Assembly (NCBI GenBank): GCA_003116855.1
Contig: BEWT01000015.1
Span: 1-64,000 of the forward strand
Direction of reading: 5' to 3'
Source: Desulfurococcaceae archaeon AG1
GTDB taxonomy: Archaea; Thermoproteota; Thermoprotei_A; Sulfolobales; AG1
Length of the DNA stretch: 64,000 bases
Position 1 is the first letter of the stretch. Each line of letters opens with the position of its first letter. A model generated the notes under the pieces. It saw only the letters and a program-made list of their open reading frames with translations, had not been told where the DNA came from and did no database searches. Shown here one piece after another: positions 44,496 through 53,846 of this stretch. Position numbers and translations under genes: made by a program.

Positions 44496-45896
44496 CTAGG
44501 TGTTACCCAAGATCCTTTTCACGAGTTCCTCGGCTTCTGAGAGGTTATACTCTCTCGCCAGACCGATCCTGCTGGCCTCGGCAGATCCTTCAGCATGGAT
44601 CATGAGGCCAAGTGCATAGCCGGCAAGACTGCTCCCTGCAAGCTCCTTAGCGATCTTGAGTATAGCTATTCTTTCTTTCCCATCCACGGCGCCTGCTAGG
44701 TATTTGGCTATGAGGTCGCCGAGCTCTCCCTTGAGATCTTCTTCCGATGGGAGTGTCGAGACTATCCCTCCAACGATATCTACGAGGGCTTCGAGGACTT
44801 TTGAGAAGTTTGTGTTAGAGTATAGCTTGGCTATGTTGGTATATAGGGGGTTGGGGATCGCTATATCCTCGTCTATGACAGGGTTTACTGCTGATGCTAT
44901 AGCCCCCATCCTCATTATCTCCTTCCATAGAATGATCTCGATGATCCTGCTCCTTATATGTGGAGCCTCAAACACACCGTTAGCCTTAGCCGCAAGGCTT
45001 GCAGCGCCTAGGTAGAGGTTAGCCATAGCGGATCTATACGAGACTGCTGTGAATCTATGGTATGTTGCGAAGAGGTTTGCTAGAAGCCCAGCGTATTCAT
45101 GCTCTCTGAACATAAACACCCTATCCCACGGGACAAAGACGTTATCGAATATGGTTAGGGTTTCCAGCTCGTAGTCCTTTCTACTCAGGACAGCACTGCT
45201 ATTACCCTCAACCTCGTCTATGGGTCTTACAATCATCCTCAGACCCTTGGTGTTTGCTGGGATGGCGAATGCCACGGCATAGTCTGAGTCCTTCGGCGTC
45301 ATAGCCCTCGTGGGGATCACTATAATCTCGTCTGAAACAGCTGCTTGGGTTGTGTGGGCCTTGGCGCCCCTCACAACGATGCCATCGCTCCTAACATCAA
45401 CAACCCTTACATATAGATCCGGATCTCTCTGCTCATGGGGTCTCTTAGACCTATCGCCCTTAACATCTGTCTGGGCTACTGCTATCGATAGATCGTTTTT
45501 AACTATATATTTATAGTAATTAATGACCCTCTCGTAATAGTTAGTCCTATACTTAGCATCGATCTTCTTTGAGACTATCATTAACGCGAAGAGCGCGTCA
45601 GACCCTATAGCCTGCCCTATATTGAAGATCCCATTGCACTCATAGGTATGCCTATAGATCATTCTATGCCTCTCAAGAAGATCCTCAGAACCCCTGGGGA
45701 TCTTATAGTACTTACTTATACTCCCAAGCTCGCTATCATGGTAAAGCCTATCACCCATAGCATAGATCTTCGACAAATGCCTAGCAGCTATGCTTAGCAC
45801 AGGATGGTCTGCTATCGAGGAAACCCTAACCCCTCTATACCAGACCTCCCTCCCATCCCCCAACGATGATATATACTCATCCGGGGTTCTAGCCAT
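44496..45896 (-). CDS. 4-hydroxyphenylacetate-3-hydroxylase-like flavoprotein
   Basis: 466 residues of the HpaB/4-hydroxybutyryl-CoA-dehydratase family. KAHTTQAAVSDEIIVIPTRA and DNVFVPWDRVF are the acyl-CoA-dehydrogenase-like core segments. The dehydratase needs a [4Fe-4S] cluster held by three Cys and one His; this protein has only one Cys (C87), and seven residues after the family His (H280) there is Tyr287 in place of the usual Cys. It should thus be a flavin monooxygenase or another cluster-free branch. A minus-strand TATA-like TTTATAATA and GGGGGAT precede the ATG. Confidence 0.85.
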   Translation of the reverse strand: MARTPDEYISSLGDGREVWYRGVRVSSIADHPVLSIAARHLSKIYAMGDRLYHDSELGSISKYYKIPRGSEDLLERHRMIYRHTYECNGIFNIGQAIGSDALFALMIVSKKIDAKYRTNYYERVINYYKYIVKNDLSIAVAQTDVKGDRSKRPHEQRDPDLYVRVVDVRSDGIVVRGAKAHTTQAAVSDEIIVIPTRAMTPKDSDYAVAFAIPANTKGLRMIVRPIDEVEGNSSAVLSRKDYELETLTIFDNVFVPWDRVFMFREHEYAGLLANLFATYHRFTAVSYRSAMANLYLGAASLAAKANGVFEAPHIRSRIIEIILWKEIMRMGAIASAVNPVIDEDIAIPNPLYTNIAKLYSNTNFSKVLEALVDIVGGIVSTLPSEEDLKGELGDLIAKYLAGAVDGKERIAILKIAKELAGSSLAGYALGLMIHAEGSAEASRIGLAREYNLSEAEELVKRILGNT

Positions 45897-46099
45897 AGAG
45901 ATCCCCCGGGGGAGTTATTAATAGGGGATATTATAAATAAACATAGCTTCTTGTGGTATTTTGTCAAAAATCTCTGGCCAGCAGGATTTTCCCAGCATCG
46001 TGTTTAAGCTCATGGTAGTTAGTATCGTTTGATTATAATAAAAACGACCGGTCTGTTGAAAACCATTATAGTCGCTATGCTGTAGTAATGCGTCTAGGC

Positions 46100-46804
46100 T
46101 TATACGAATAGGTGTTTTTTGATTATGTCAAGCTCTCCTTCAGCCTTCTCTCTCTCACCGAAATAGACGATCCTCCCGCTGCTCATAACAGAGATCTTTG
46201 TCGCTATCCCCATAATGTGCTGGAGTTTTGTTCCAGACTCTATGAGGATTATCGTCATGCCCCTCCTCTTTAGTGTGTCAAGCATGCTGTGGATCCTTTT
46301 AACCATAAGCGGCATAACACCTTCTGTTGGCTCGTCTAGGAGGAGTACCTCTGATCCTGTGAGCAGTGACCTGAGAATCGATACTATCTTGCGTTCGCCC
46401 CCGCTTAGGAGATCTGCTCTTCTGTTCAGTAGCCCCTTGATCTCTGGGTAGATATCCTCTAGGGGTTCTATGGAGAAGTTCTTCTTACCGGCCGCTAGTC
46501 TTAGATTATCCATGACACTCATTCCTGGGAATAGGCCTGCGTCGTCGGGTACATAGAATATGCCTCTCTTAGCTATCTCGTGGGGCTTGAGCCTTGATAT
46601 ATCCTCGTCTCTGAACAGGATCTCGCCTCTTCTGATCACCTCTATACCCATGATCGATTTCAGCAGTGTTGTCTTGCCAACACCGTTTCTACCTAGCACG
46701 GCTACTATGTCACCGCGATCCACTGGGAGGCTTACTTTGTGGAGTACATGGGCTCTGCCGTAGAACGCGTCTAGACTTCTTATAGTTAGGAGGCTACTCG
46801 CCAA
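46100..46804 (-). CDS. livF: BCAA-type ABC importer ATPase LivF
   Basis: 234 residues. Walker A GRNGVGKTTLLKSIMG, signature LSGGERKIVSI and Walker B VLLLDEPTEGVMP. The short P-loop ATPase pairs with LivG. It overlaps the LivG gene by 11 bases and ends a five-gene minus-strand set beginning with the binding protein at 50690. Confidence 0.94.
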   Translation of the reverse strand: MASSLLTIRSLDAFYGRAHVLHKVSLPVDRGDIVAVLGRNGVGKTTLLKSIMGIEVIRRGEILFRDEDISRLKPHEIAKRGIFYVPDDAGLFPGMSVMDNLRLAAGKKNFSIEPLEDIYPEIKGLLNRRADLLSGGERKIVSILRSLLTGSEVLLLDEPTEGVMPLMVKRIHSMLDTLKRRGMTIILIESGTKLQHIMGIATKISVMSSGRIVYFGEREKAEGELDIIKKHLFV

Positions 46805-47501
46805 GGTAAATCTCCCTCACACGTTTATCCTCTGCAATATCGTTGGGGCTTCCTTCTGCAAGAACCTCGCCCCTGTTCATTACAATTATCCTCTTGGATA
46901 TATTAAACACGACATCCATGTCATGCTCGACAAGAACGATCGGTATCTCGGAGCCTAGGCTCTTTATAACCGAGATCACCTCCTCCTTCTCATTAACATT
47001 AAGACCTGCTGTTGGCTCGTCTAGGAATAAGAGCTTGGGCTTTGTTGCCAGGGCCACGGCTATCTCAACAATCCTCTGGATTCCGTGGGGTAGCTTGTAG
47101 ACCTCTAGATCTCTGTATTTTTCTAGATGTAGCTTGCTCAAAATACTATCAACATCGGGGTTTGCGTTCTTACCCCTTGAGAGCGAGGCTATCAATACAT
47201 TCTGATATACTGTTAGTGATGTGAATAGGTTTATTATCTGGAAGGTTCTCGCTATCCCTAGCTTCACGATCTTGTGGGGGCTCATGCCAGTTATATCCAT
47301 GCCCATGAAGAACACCTTACCCTTATCGGGTTTAAGCCTCCCGGTAATGACATTTATAAGTGTTGTCTTACCAGCACCGTTGGGGCCTATTATAGATGTT
47401 ATTCCGTCGCTGAAGATCGATAGGTTCACTCCGTTTAATGCTACGAAGTCGCCGAACTTCTTAACTATACCCTCAACCCTGAGGATCTCCCTGCCCTCCA
47501 T
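46794..47501 (-). CDS. livG: BCAA-type ABC importer ATPase LivG
   Basis: 235 residues. Walker A GPNGAGKTTLINVITG, the Q-loop RTFQIINLF, Walker B LLFLDEPTAGLNVNE; the signature is degenerate (KLPHGIQRIVEI), as usual for LivG. Overlaps the LivM gene by about 37 bases. Confidence 0.94.
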   Translation of the reverse strand: MEGREILRVEGIVKKFGDFVALNGVNLSIFSDGITSIIGPNGAGKTTLINVITGRLKPDKGKVFFMGMDITGMSPHKIVKLGIARTFQIINLFTSLTVYQNVLIASLSRGKNANPDVDSILSKLHLEKYRDLEVYKLPHGIQRIVEIAVALATKPKLLFLDEPTAGLNVNEKEEVISVIKSLGSEIPIVLVEHDMDVVFNISKRIIVMNRGEVLAEGSPNDIAEDKRVREIYLGE

Positions 47502-48445
47502 ATCCTTTCAACCACCTCCGCAATACCTCCTCTAGATCCGAGGATAAGGCTTGCGAGGATCAATCCTAGCATGAGCTGCCATATATCGGCTATTCTTGCT
47601 ACAAGCGTGGTTATAACTATGAAGATCAGGGATCCCAGGATGGGTCCTGCGAAGAACTTAGAACCCCCTATTAGTGTTGCTACAAGGGGCTCAGCACTTG
47701 TTGTCCAGTAAGCAAGGTCGGGGGTTATAACTCCCATCAATAGTGCGTAGAGCGCTCCAGCAACTCCTGCCACGCTCCCCGAGATTATGAACGCTATCAT
47801 CCTGAGCCTATATACCGAGTGGCCTGTATATGGCATGAAGTCCTCATTAACCCCTAGCCCTCTTATAAGGAGACCATATCTGGATCTATGGAACAGGTAT
47901 AGCAGGATCAGTATTAATGCGAAGGCTCCGTATATGAAGTAATACCTAGCAACAGGATCCATGATGTTTACTATGAAGCCACTTCTAGGTATGCCTGCTA
48001 TCCCGTCACTCCCACCGGTAACGCTTCTCCATTTTATGAGGAGGGCGTAGAGGAGCATTCCAAAGGCTAGTGTGAGCATTGCGAAGTAGATCTTGCTATG
48101 CCTCAGTGTTAAGGCACCAACGGCGATGGCTAGTATTGTGGATGTTGCTAAAGCTACTAGCACACCTATAAAGGGATCTCTGAGCACGTTCATGGTAAAG
48201 AGGGCCAGGCTATAGGCGCCGGCAGCATAGAATAAAGCGTGTCCGAAGCTTAGGAGGCCTGCGTATCCGAAGAGTATGTTGTATGAGAGCGAGAATATCG
48301 ATAATATCATGAAGAGTGATGATAGGTAGAGGTAAAATGGATCCCTGGTTATGGGGATTACGAGTAATGATATGAGTAATAGAATGATTATATATACCAA
48401 CGGATCTCTAAGCTTCATCCTCACAGGATCATCACCTCTCACCAA
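47465..48445 (-). CDS. livM: BCAA-type ABC importer permease LivM
   Basis: 326 residues with about ten helices. LSYNILFGYAGLLSFGHALFYAAGAY is the LivM N-terminal mark and LIRGLGVNEDFMPYTGHSVYR the cytosolic coupling loop. Overlaps LivH by 14 bases. Confidence 0.93.
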   Translation of the reverse strand: MVRGDDPVRMKLRDPLVYIIILLLISLLVIPITRDPFYLYLSSLFMILSIFSLSYNILFGYAGLLSFGHALFYAAGAYSLALFTMNVLRDPFIGVLVALATSTILAIAVGALTLRHSKIYFAMLTLAFGMLLYALLIKWRSVTGGSDGIAGIPRSGFIVNIMDPVARYYFIYGAFALILILLYLFHRSRYGLLIRGLGVNEDFMPYTGHSVYRLRMIAFIISGSVAGVAGALYALLMGVITPDLAYWTTSAEPLVATLIGGSKFFAGPILGSLIFIVITTLVARIADIWQLMLGLILASLILGSRGGIAEVVERIWRAGRSSGLRV

Positions 48446-49295
48446 AGATACCCTGCGGCCTTAATAGCAATGAGATCGCCATTATGAGGTATATTAGCAG
48501 CAGATCTATCTCTGGTAAATAGAGCGTAAAGAGGCTCTCTGAAACACCTATTATAATAGACGCTATATACGCTCCCAACAGGTTACCCATACCAGCTATT
48601 ACCGTGACTATAAAGGCCGATACTATTAGGAAGTCTCCAAGGCCTGGGGCTACAGGTGAGAACGCGACCATAAGCGCTCCACCCATACCGGATATAGCGC
48701 ATCCGAGGAAGAATACTGAGGAGTAAATAGTGCTTGTATTTATTCTCAATGACTCAGCTATCTCGGGTCTCCTCCACGTAGCCCTCACCCTCAAACCCCA
48801 CATGGTGTTATTGATCAGTAACGCCATCGCTATATATACAGCTAGACCAGTAACTATTATTAAGATCACATAGAGTATGAGTGATCTTCCAAATATTTCC
48901 ACGCTTATTTTAAGGATATCTGGTAACGGTACTAATACTGGGAGCTTGCCCCATGTGAGTTTTGCTAGATCGTTTATTATCAATGCTATTGCGAATGTCA
49001 TTAGAAGCTGGTATGTTGCTTCTACCTTATAGATAGGCTTTAAGAGGAGCCTCTCGCTTAGGAGCCCTATAAGCCCTACTGAGATGGCTGAGAGGGGTAT
49101 GGAGATCCAGAAATTCCCGGTTATTGCATAGAATGTAAAGGCCATATATCCTCCAAGTACTAGGAGTGTGGCTTGTGCGAAGTTGACTACCCTTAATACG
49201 CCGAAGATCAGGGTTAGGCCTGAGGCTATTAACCAGTATATAGATGCTCTATAGAGGCCTGTGATTATTTGGTTCAAGATCGGTGATAGATCCAA
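48432..49295 (-). CDS. livH: BCAA-type ABC importer permease LivH
   Basis: 287 residues, eight or so helices. GLTLIFGVLRVVNFAQATLL is the LivH signature; WRRPEIAESLRINTSTIYSS is the coupling loop. Follows the binding-protein gene after 24 bases. Confidence 0.94.
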   Translation of the reverse strand: MDLSPILNQIITGLYRASIYWLIASGLTLIFGVLRVVNFAQATLLVLGGYMAFTFYAITGNFWISIPLSAISVGLIGLLSERLLLKPIYKVEATYQLLMTFAIALIINDLAKLTWGKLPVLVPLPDILKISVEIFGRSLILYVILIIVTGLAVYIAMALLINNTMWGLRVRATWRRPEIAESLRINTSTIYSSVFFLGCAISGMGGALMVAFSPVAPGLGDFLIVSAFIVTVIAGMGNLLGAYIASIIIGVSESLFTLYLPEIDLLLIYLIMAISLLLRPQGIFGER

Positions 49296-49319
49296 CCTGT
49301 ATCATCCCGGGTCTTTGGT

Positions 49320-50690
49320 CTATCTATCTATCATAGGAACCTTCCAATCGGGCGGAGATCTATAGTAGAAGAGCGGTGGGACGGCCTTTATATCTGTTAG
49401 CATACGTATCTCGCCACCTATATTGATAACCTCATCAGATGTTCTCCCAATTATCGATTCATGTACAGCTTGGTGATCCTCAGGTCTTATCCATCTAACA
49501 CCTACAGGTGACATGATCACCATGCCCTCCAAAGCCTCGATAAGGGCATCAAGATCTAGGGAGCCTGCCTTCTCAATAGCAGCCTTTATTACATATATAC
49601 TTGTATACGCGTATTCCGAGTTATATGCTGGGACTCTTCCCCACCTCTTCACGTAAGCGTCGACAAACCTCTTATTAATACTCGTGGGTGGGTAGAACCA
49701 GATATATCTAGCACCAACCCACATACCGTTAACCAGCTGCGGGTATCCTCTCCCGAGGGCGTAAAACACAGGCGCTGTATACCCCATAGGATTGATAGCT
49801 GCCTTAAACTTCTTATAGTAACCGAGCTCTGCTGCCTGCCTATGTAGGCCAGCAGCCTCGTCAGCCCACGCGGTAGTGAAGAGTCCTTCAGCGCCTGCTG
49901 CGTCAACAGCGCTAAGATATTTGCTGAAATCAGTAGTACCTGGCGATGGGAACCACTGCTCAGCTACAAACTCAACGTCTGGTCTAAGCTTTTTAAGATA
50001 TGTTTTGAAGAGATCCCACGATACTCTTCCATACTCGTAGTCTGGGTTTATCCCAGCCCACCTCTTGACAGGGAGATCCTTTGCTATCCATGCTGTGAGT
50101 ATTCCCTCATAGTAGACTGGGACATTAAGCCTGAATATATGCTTTATCCCCTGCTTATACACTAGCTCCTCTGTTGCCCTGTGGGTTGCTGCACCGGCTA
50201 AGATAAATAGCCTGTTCAGCTCGGGCATTATGGGGCCAAGCCTCATAGCATTGCCGCTAGAAATAACGCCTGTTATGAAATCTACCTTCTCAGCCTCAAC
50301 AAGCTCTCTAGCCTGTTTAACTACATCGGCCAGCTCATCTCTTACAATAAGCTGTACCTTAGCACCAAGGATCCCTCCCGTATCGTTTATCTCCTCAACA
50401 GCCATTATGGCTGCTTCTTCCCCGTATTTTGCATATGGAGCCCAGACACCGGTTTTTGGTAGCAAGAGGCCTATCTTAATAGTATCTTTCGGTAGCCTAG
50501 CTGCGGGAGCCTCTCTTATGGTTTTAGTTTCTGTTACTGTTACTGTTGCTCCTCCGGGTCCTGTCTGTGTTACTGTTATTTCTCTAACTTTCTCGGGTGC
50601 TAGTGTGAGTCCTCCTGCGGCTCCTATAGCTAGGCCTACGATCCCTGCTCCTATGAGTTTGAGAGCCGATCTTCTACCCTCATTAGTCAA
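49320..50690 (-). CDS. BCAA-type ABC importer substrate-binding protein with Tat-like signal
   Basis: 456 residues. N-terminal GRRSALKLIGAGIVGLAIGA carries a twin-arginine motif followed by a hydrophobic run. The mature part starts with DTIKIGLLLPKTGVWAPYAK and reads ITGVISSGNAMRLGPIMPEL, the periplasmic-binding type I fold of LivJ/amide-binding proteins. Ligand could be an amino acid, amide, urea or an aromatic acid. A thymine-rich promoter region separates it from the divergent acyl-CoA ligase at 50819. Confidence 0.92.
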   Translation of the reverse strand: MTNEGRRSALKLIGAGIVGLAIGAAGGLTLAPEKVREITVTQTGPGGATVTVTETKTIREAPAARLPKDTIKIGLLLPKTGVWAPYAKYGEEAAIMAVEEINDTGGILGAKVQLIVRDELADVVKQARELVEAEKVDFITGVISSGNAMRLGPIMPELNRLFILAGAATHRATEELVYKQGIKHIFRLNVPVYYEGILTAWIAKDLPVKRWAGINPDYEYGRVSWDLFKTYLKKLRPDVEFVAEQWFPSPGTTDFSKYLSAVDAAGAEGLFTTAWADEAAGLHRQAAELGYYKKFKAAINPMGYTAPVFYALGRGYPQLVNGMWVGARYIWFYPPTSINKRFVDAYVKRWGRVPAYNSEYAYTSIYVIKAAIEKAGSLDLDALIEALEGMVIMSPVGVRWIRPEDHQAVHESIIGRTSDEVINIGGEIRMLTDIKAVPPLFYYRSPPDWKVPMIDR

Positions 50691-50818
50691 TATATATCAC
50701 CACTAATCCTCTAGATTCGGAATATATATATCATCATAATAGAGGATCTTAATAGATCTTTGCTATTATTATGTTTATTTTAAGGGCTTTTAGTTAGATA
50801 GATATTGGGGAGAATGCT

Positions 50819-52441
50819 ATGTTTATGCTTAATATACGGCATATACTTGAAAGGGCGAGGCTATATTTTGGGAGAAAGGAGATCGTGTCGAGAACCGATG
50901 AAGGATATGTGAGATACACGTATAGGGATATGTTTGATAGGGTGTGCAGGCTGATCAACGCCTTAGAGGGTCTCGGAATAGGGTATGGGGATAGAGTTGC
51001 TAGTATGGCTTGGAATACCCATAGGCATCTAGAACTCCACTTCGCAGTCCCAGTAATGGGTGCTGTGCTCCATACCGTGAACCTGAGGTATAGTCCTGAG
51101 GAGATGATCTATACGATCAATAAGGCTGGAGATAGGATTCTCTTCGTAGATCCCGACATGATACCCACGGTTAGGAAGATCTTGGAGAAGCTTGAGACTG
51201 TTGAGAGCGTTGTTATCATGTCCTCCAAGGGTCACGAAGATCTAGGCTTTAACAAGCCTGTCTATATATATGAAGAGCTTCTAGAGAAATCCAGCAGTGA
51301 GTGCAGATTAAGAGATATTGATGAGAACTCCCCGGCTGCTATGTGCTTCACGTCAGGGACAACGGGCTTTCCCAAAGGTGTTACCTATACCCACAGAGGG
51401 ATCTTTCTTAGGAGTCTTGCGACATGTCTAGCAGACACTTATGCCCTCTCAGAGAGGGATGTTATACTCCACATAGTACCTATGTTCCATATTAGTAGCT
51501 GGTTTATGCCATATGCAGCAACGCTTGTTGGGGCTAAGCAGGTTCTCCCAGGGCCGAGGCCTAAGCCCGAGATCATATACGATCTGATCAAGAAGGAGGG
51601 CGTGACCGTAAGTGATGGCGCCCCAACAGTGTGGATTGATTTCCTCAACTATTTGAGAACACGTGGTGAGAAGAACATAGAGCCTTTGAGAAGACTGATA
51701 ATAGGCGGGTCAGCCCCTCCCAAAGCCCTTATAAAGAGCTACTGGGAGCTTGGTGTTGAAGTATACCACGCGTGGGGTATGACTGAGACCTATGACTCAG
51801 CTGCCGCGTTTACCAGGCCTAAGAGCTATCTAGAGGATCTCTCTGAAGAGGCTAGGTTAGGCTTGGTTGCTAAGCAGGGTCTCCCATTCCCAGGAATAGA
51901 GGTTATGGTTGTGGATGAGAGTGGAAAGCCCCTACCATGGGATGGTAGGTCTATTGGGGAGCTCTTGATAAGGGGTGCATGGGTTGTTGAGGAGTATTAC
52001 GGAGATCCTGAGGCTACTAAGAAGTCCTTCTTGAATGGATGGCTCAGAACGGGGGATCTTGTTACGATAGATGGGGAGGGCTATATAGAGATTGTTGATA
52101 GGGTTAAGGATGTGATCAAGAGTGGTGGTGAGTGGATATCCTCAGTTAGGGTGGAGAATGAGGCTATGGCCCACCCAGCTGTCTTAGAAGCGGTTGCCAT
52201 AGCTGTTCCCCATCCGAGATGGATCGAGAGACCGTTGTTAATAGTAAAGCTTAGAGAGGGCTATGCTGGCAAGGTTTCTAAGGAGGATATACTTGGCTTT
52301 CTCAGGGAGAGGCTTCCCAAGTGGTGGGTTCCGGATGATGTTGTCTTTGTTGACGAGATACCAAAGACAGGGACTGGGAAGTTTGATAAAAAGGTTCTGA
52401 GGGAGAGGTTTAAAGACTACTACAGGGGTTCTGGTTTATGA
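50819..52441 (+). CDS. AMP-forming acyl-CoA synthetase (fadD-like)
   Basis: 540 residues. ATP-binding P-loop TSGTTGFPKGVTYTHRG, A5 WGMTETYDSAAAF, A7 NGWLRTGDLVTIDGEGYIEI, A8 DRVKDVIKSGGEWISSVRVE, and the adenylation lysine in KTGTGKFDKK. Activates a carboxylic acid, likely medium-chain or aryl-alkyl, to its CoA ester. Its stop overlaps the SDR gene start by four bases, and it is divergent from a LivJ-type importer, supporting uptake and activation of one acid. Confidence 0.92.
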   Translation: MFMLNIRHILERARLYFGRKEIVSRTDEGYVRYTYRDMFDRVCRLINALEGLGIGYGDRVASMAWNTHRHLELHFAVPVMGAVLHTVNLRYSPEEMIYTINKAGDRILFVDPDMIPTVRKILEKLETVESVVIMSSKGHEDLGFNKPVYIYEELLEKSSSECRLRDIDENSPAAMCFTSGTTGFPKGVTYTHRGIFLRSLATCLADTYALSERDVILHIVPMFHISSWFMPYAATLVGAKQVLPGPRPKPEIIYDLIKKEGVTVSDGAPTVWIDFLNYLRTRGEKNIEPLRRLIIGGSAPPKALIKSYWELGVEVYHAWGMTETYDSAAAFTRPKSYLEDLSEEARLGLVAKQGLPFPGIEVMVVDESGKPLPWDGRSIGELLIRGAWVVEEYYGDPEATKKSFLNGWLRTGDLVTIDGEGYIEIVDRVKDVIKSGGEWISSVRVENEAMAHPAVLEAVAIAVPHPRWIERPLLIVKLREGYAGKVSKEDILGFLRERLPKWWVPDDVVFVDEIPKTGTGKFDKKVLRERFKDYYRGSGL

Positions 52442-53208
52442 AGGGATGGGTGGCTATTGTAACAGGGTCTGGTAGGGGTATTGGTAGGGCTATAGCCCTC
52501 AGGCTTGGTAGAGAAGGTCTCAGGGTTGTTGTGAATGCTAAGAAGGGTTATGAGGAGGTTGTGGAGACCGCGGAGCTTATAAGATCGAGGGGTGGCGAGG
52601 CTATACCGATCCTCGCTGATGTCTCTACCAGGGAGGGGTGTAGACAGCTTGTTGAGGAGGCTGTTAAGAATTATGGAAGACTCGATGTTCTTGTCAATAA
52701 CGCTGGGTTGGGTTTATATGCGCCTTTCACGGAGCAGAGTGACTCGATGATAGAAAAGGTTCTCTCTGTATCCCTTAAATCAGTTATATATTGCTCTCAG
52801 GAGGCTGCGAGGGTTATGGAGAGCGGGTCTATAATAAACATAGCATCTATAGCTGGTATAGAGCCTCTCTACGGGCTCTCGATATATAGTGCTGCTAAGG
52901 CTGGCGTTATAGCCCTCACAAGGGCTCTCGCGGTAGAGCTTGCACCAAGGATCAGGGTTAATGCCATAGCCCCCGGGGTTGTGAGGACAAAGATGGGCGA
53001 TAGCCTCTTAAAAGTCCTCGGACTAAGCGAGGATGAATATATTGAGAGATACACGCTTCTCAAAAGATTCGTAGAGCCCGAGGATATAGCCGAGGCTACT
53101 GTATTCATACTTAAAACACCCTCTCTCACCGGGCAGGTTATAGTGCTCGACTCAGGCATGGGTCTTGTGTCATCTATGATGAGGGGATCTGGGTCTAAAA
53201 GTTCTTGA
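52438..53208 (+). CDS. short-chain dehydrogenase/reductase (FabG-like)
   Basis: 256 residues. Cofactor loop VTGSGRGIGRAIALRLG, NNAG at about 87, and the catalytic Ser/Tyr/Lys in NIASIAG and YSAAKAG. Likely 3-oxoacyl-CoA/ACP reductase or a 3-hydroxyacyl dehydrogenase. Coupled translationally to the acyl-CoA ligase. Confidence 0.92.
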   Translation: MKGWVAIVTGSGRGIGRAIALRLGREGLRVVVNAKKGYEEVVETAELIRSRGGEAIPILADVSTREGCRQLVEEAVKNYGRLDVLVNNAGLGLYAPFTEQSDSMIEKVLSVSLKSVIYCSQEAARVMESGSIINIASIAGIEPLYGLSIYSAAKAGVIALTRALAVELAPRIRVNAIAPGVVRTKMGDSLLKVLGLSEDEYIERYTLLKRFVEPEDIAEATVFILKTPSLTGQVIVLDSGMGLVSSMMRGSGSKSS

Positions 53209-53235
53209 TCCACGATCCCTACGAGATCATATACA

Positions 53236-53268
53236 GTAATACCGGGGTTCAGATTTCACTGTAGTTAG
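53236..53268 (-). repeat. isolated terminal fragment of the MITE-like repeat
   Basis: ACCGGGGTTCAGATTTCACTG with GTAGTTAGC beyond resembles the right end of copies B and C (ACGGGGTTCGGGTTTCATTGCGGTTG). Only about 26 bases match and no internal segment is present. Confidence 0.45.
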
Positions 53269-53273
53269 CTCTC

Positions 53274-53759
53274 TTAGTGTTTCCACTTATTGCTGCATCC
53301 CGATCCTGCTTTTGGGCTCCCGCTATGGTGGTAGATGTATCTCTTTGTTAATATAGAGGAATAGCTCTGTGAGATCATTAGGTAGATTGTTCTTAGCCGG
53401 TAAGTGATCCTTGAGGCTAGATCATTATTCTCTATTCTCGGCTCGCATCCCAAGGGTTTAGGGTCTAGGAAAGCGTTGTTTCCGGGTCTTGCTACTGAGA
53501 TCAGGGTTTCGAGTATTATTGGTGGTAGTATGCTTATTCCTCCTCTTATTTTCTTGCTATCTATGAGCCAGGGCATTGAGCTGTAGATCTCCTCGTTGCC
53601 GCCTAAAATATCGAGGATCTTTGATCTGTGTTCTCTAGCCTCTTCGGAATACATGCCTAGGATCTTGATCCTGCCTCTAGTGATCCTCCAGGCTATCCTG
53701 GCCATTCTATAGCATATCGAGCATCTATCGTTATAGAGGAGGATTTTTTCCAAATACAC
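53274..53759 (-). CDS. DCC-family thiol-disulfide oxidoreductase (DUF393)
   Basis: 161 residues. YNDRCSICYRMARI has the family CxxC pair (C13, C16) of the DCC domain. N-terminal beta strand KILLYNDRC is followed by helices and an apparently basic, disordered tail. Redox partner unknown. Convergent with the SDR gene. Confidence 0.75.
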   Translation of the reverse strand: MYLEKILLYNDRCSICYRMARIAWRITRGRIKILGMYSEEAREHRSKILDILGGNEEIYSSMPWLIDSKKIRGGISILPPIILETLISVARPGNNAFLDPKPLGCEPRIENNDLASRITYRLRTIYLMISQSYSSILTKRYIYHHSGSPKAGSGCSNKWKH

Positions 53760-53846
53760 ACCTAGCTATAGATCGCTGCGGGGTTATTATAATCCCATGG
53801 CTATTACTTATAAGCCTTGATATATCGCTTAAAACCATGGAGGGCT

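Noticed and set aside
45903-45912. CCCCCGGGGG palindrome upstream of the HpaB-like gene
   Set aside because: Short and sits in the ribosome-binding region; likely just a G-rich Shine-Dalgarno sequence.
50725-50745. TCATCAT on plus strand as a minus-strand C box
   Set aside because: No D box at a suitable distance.
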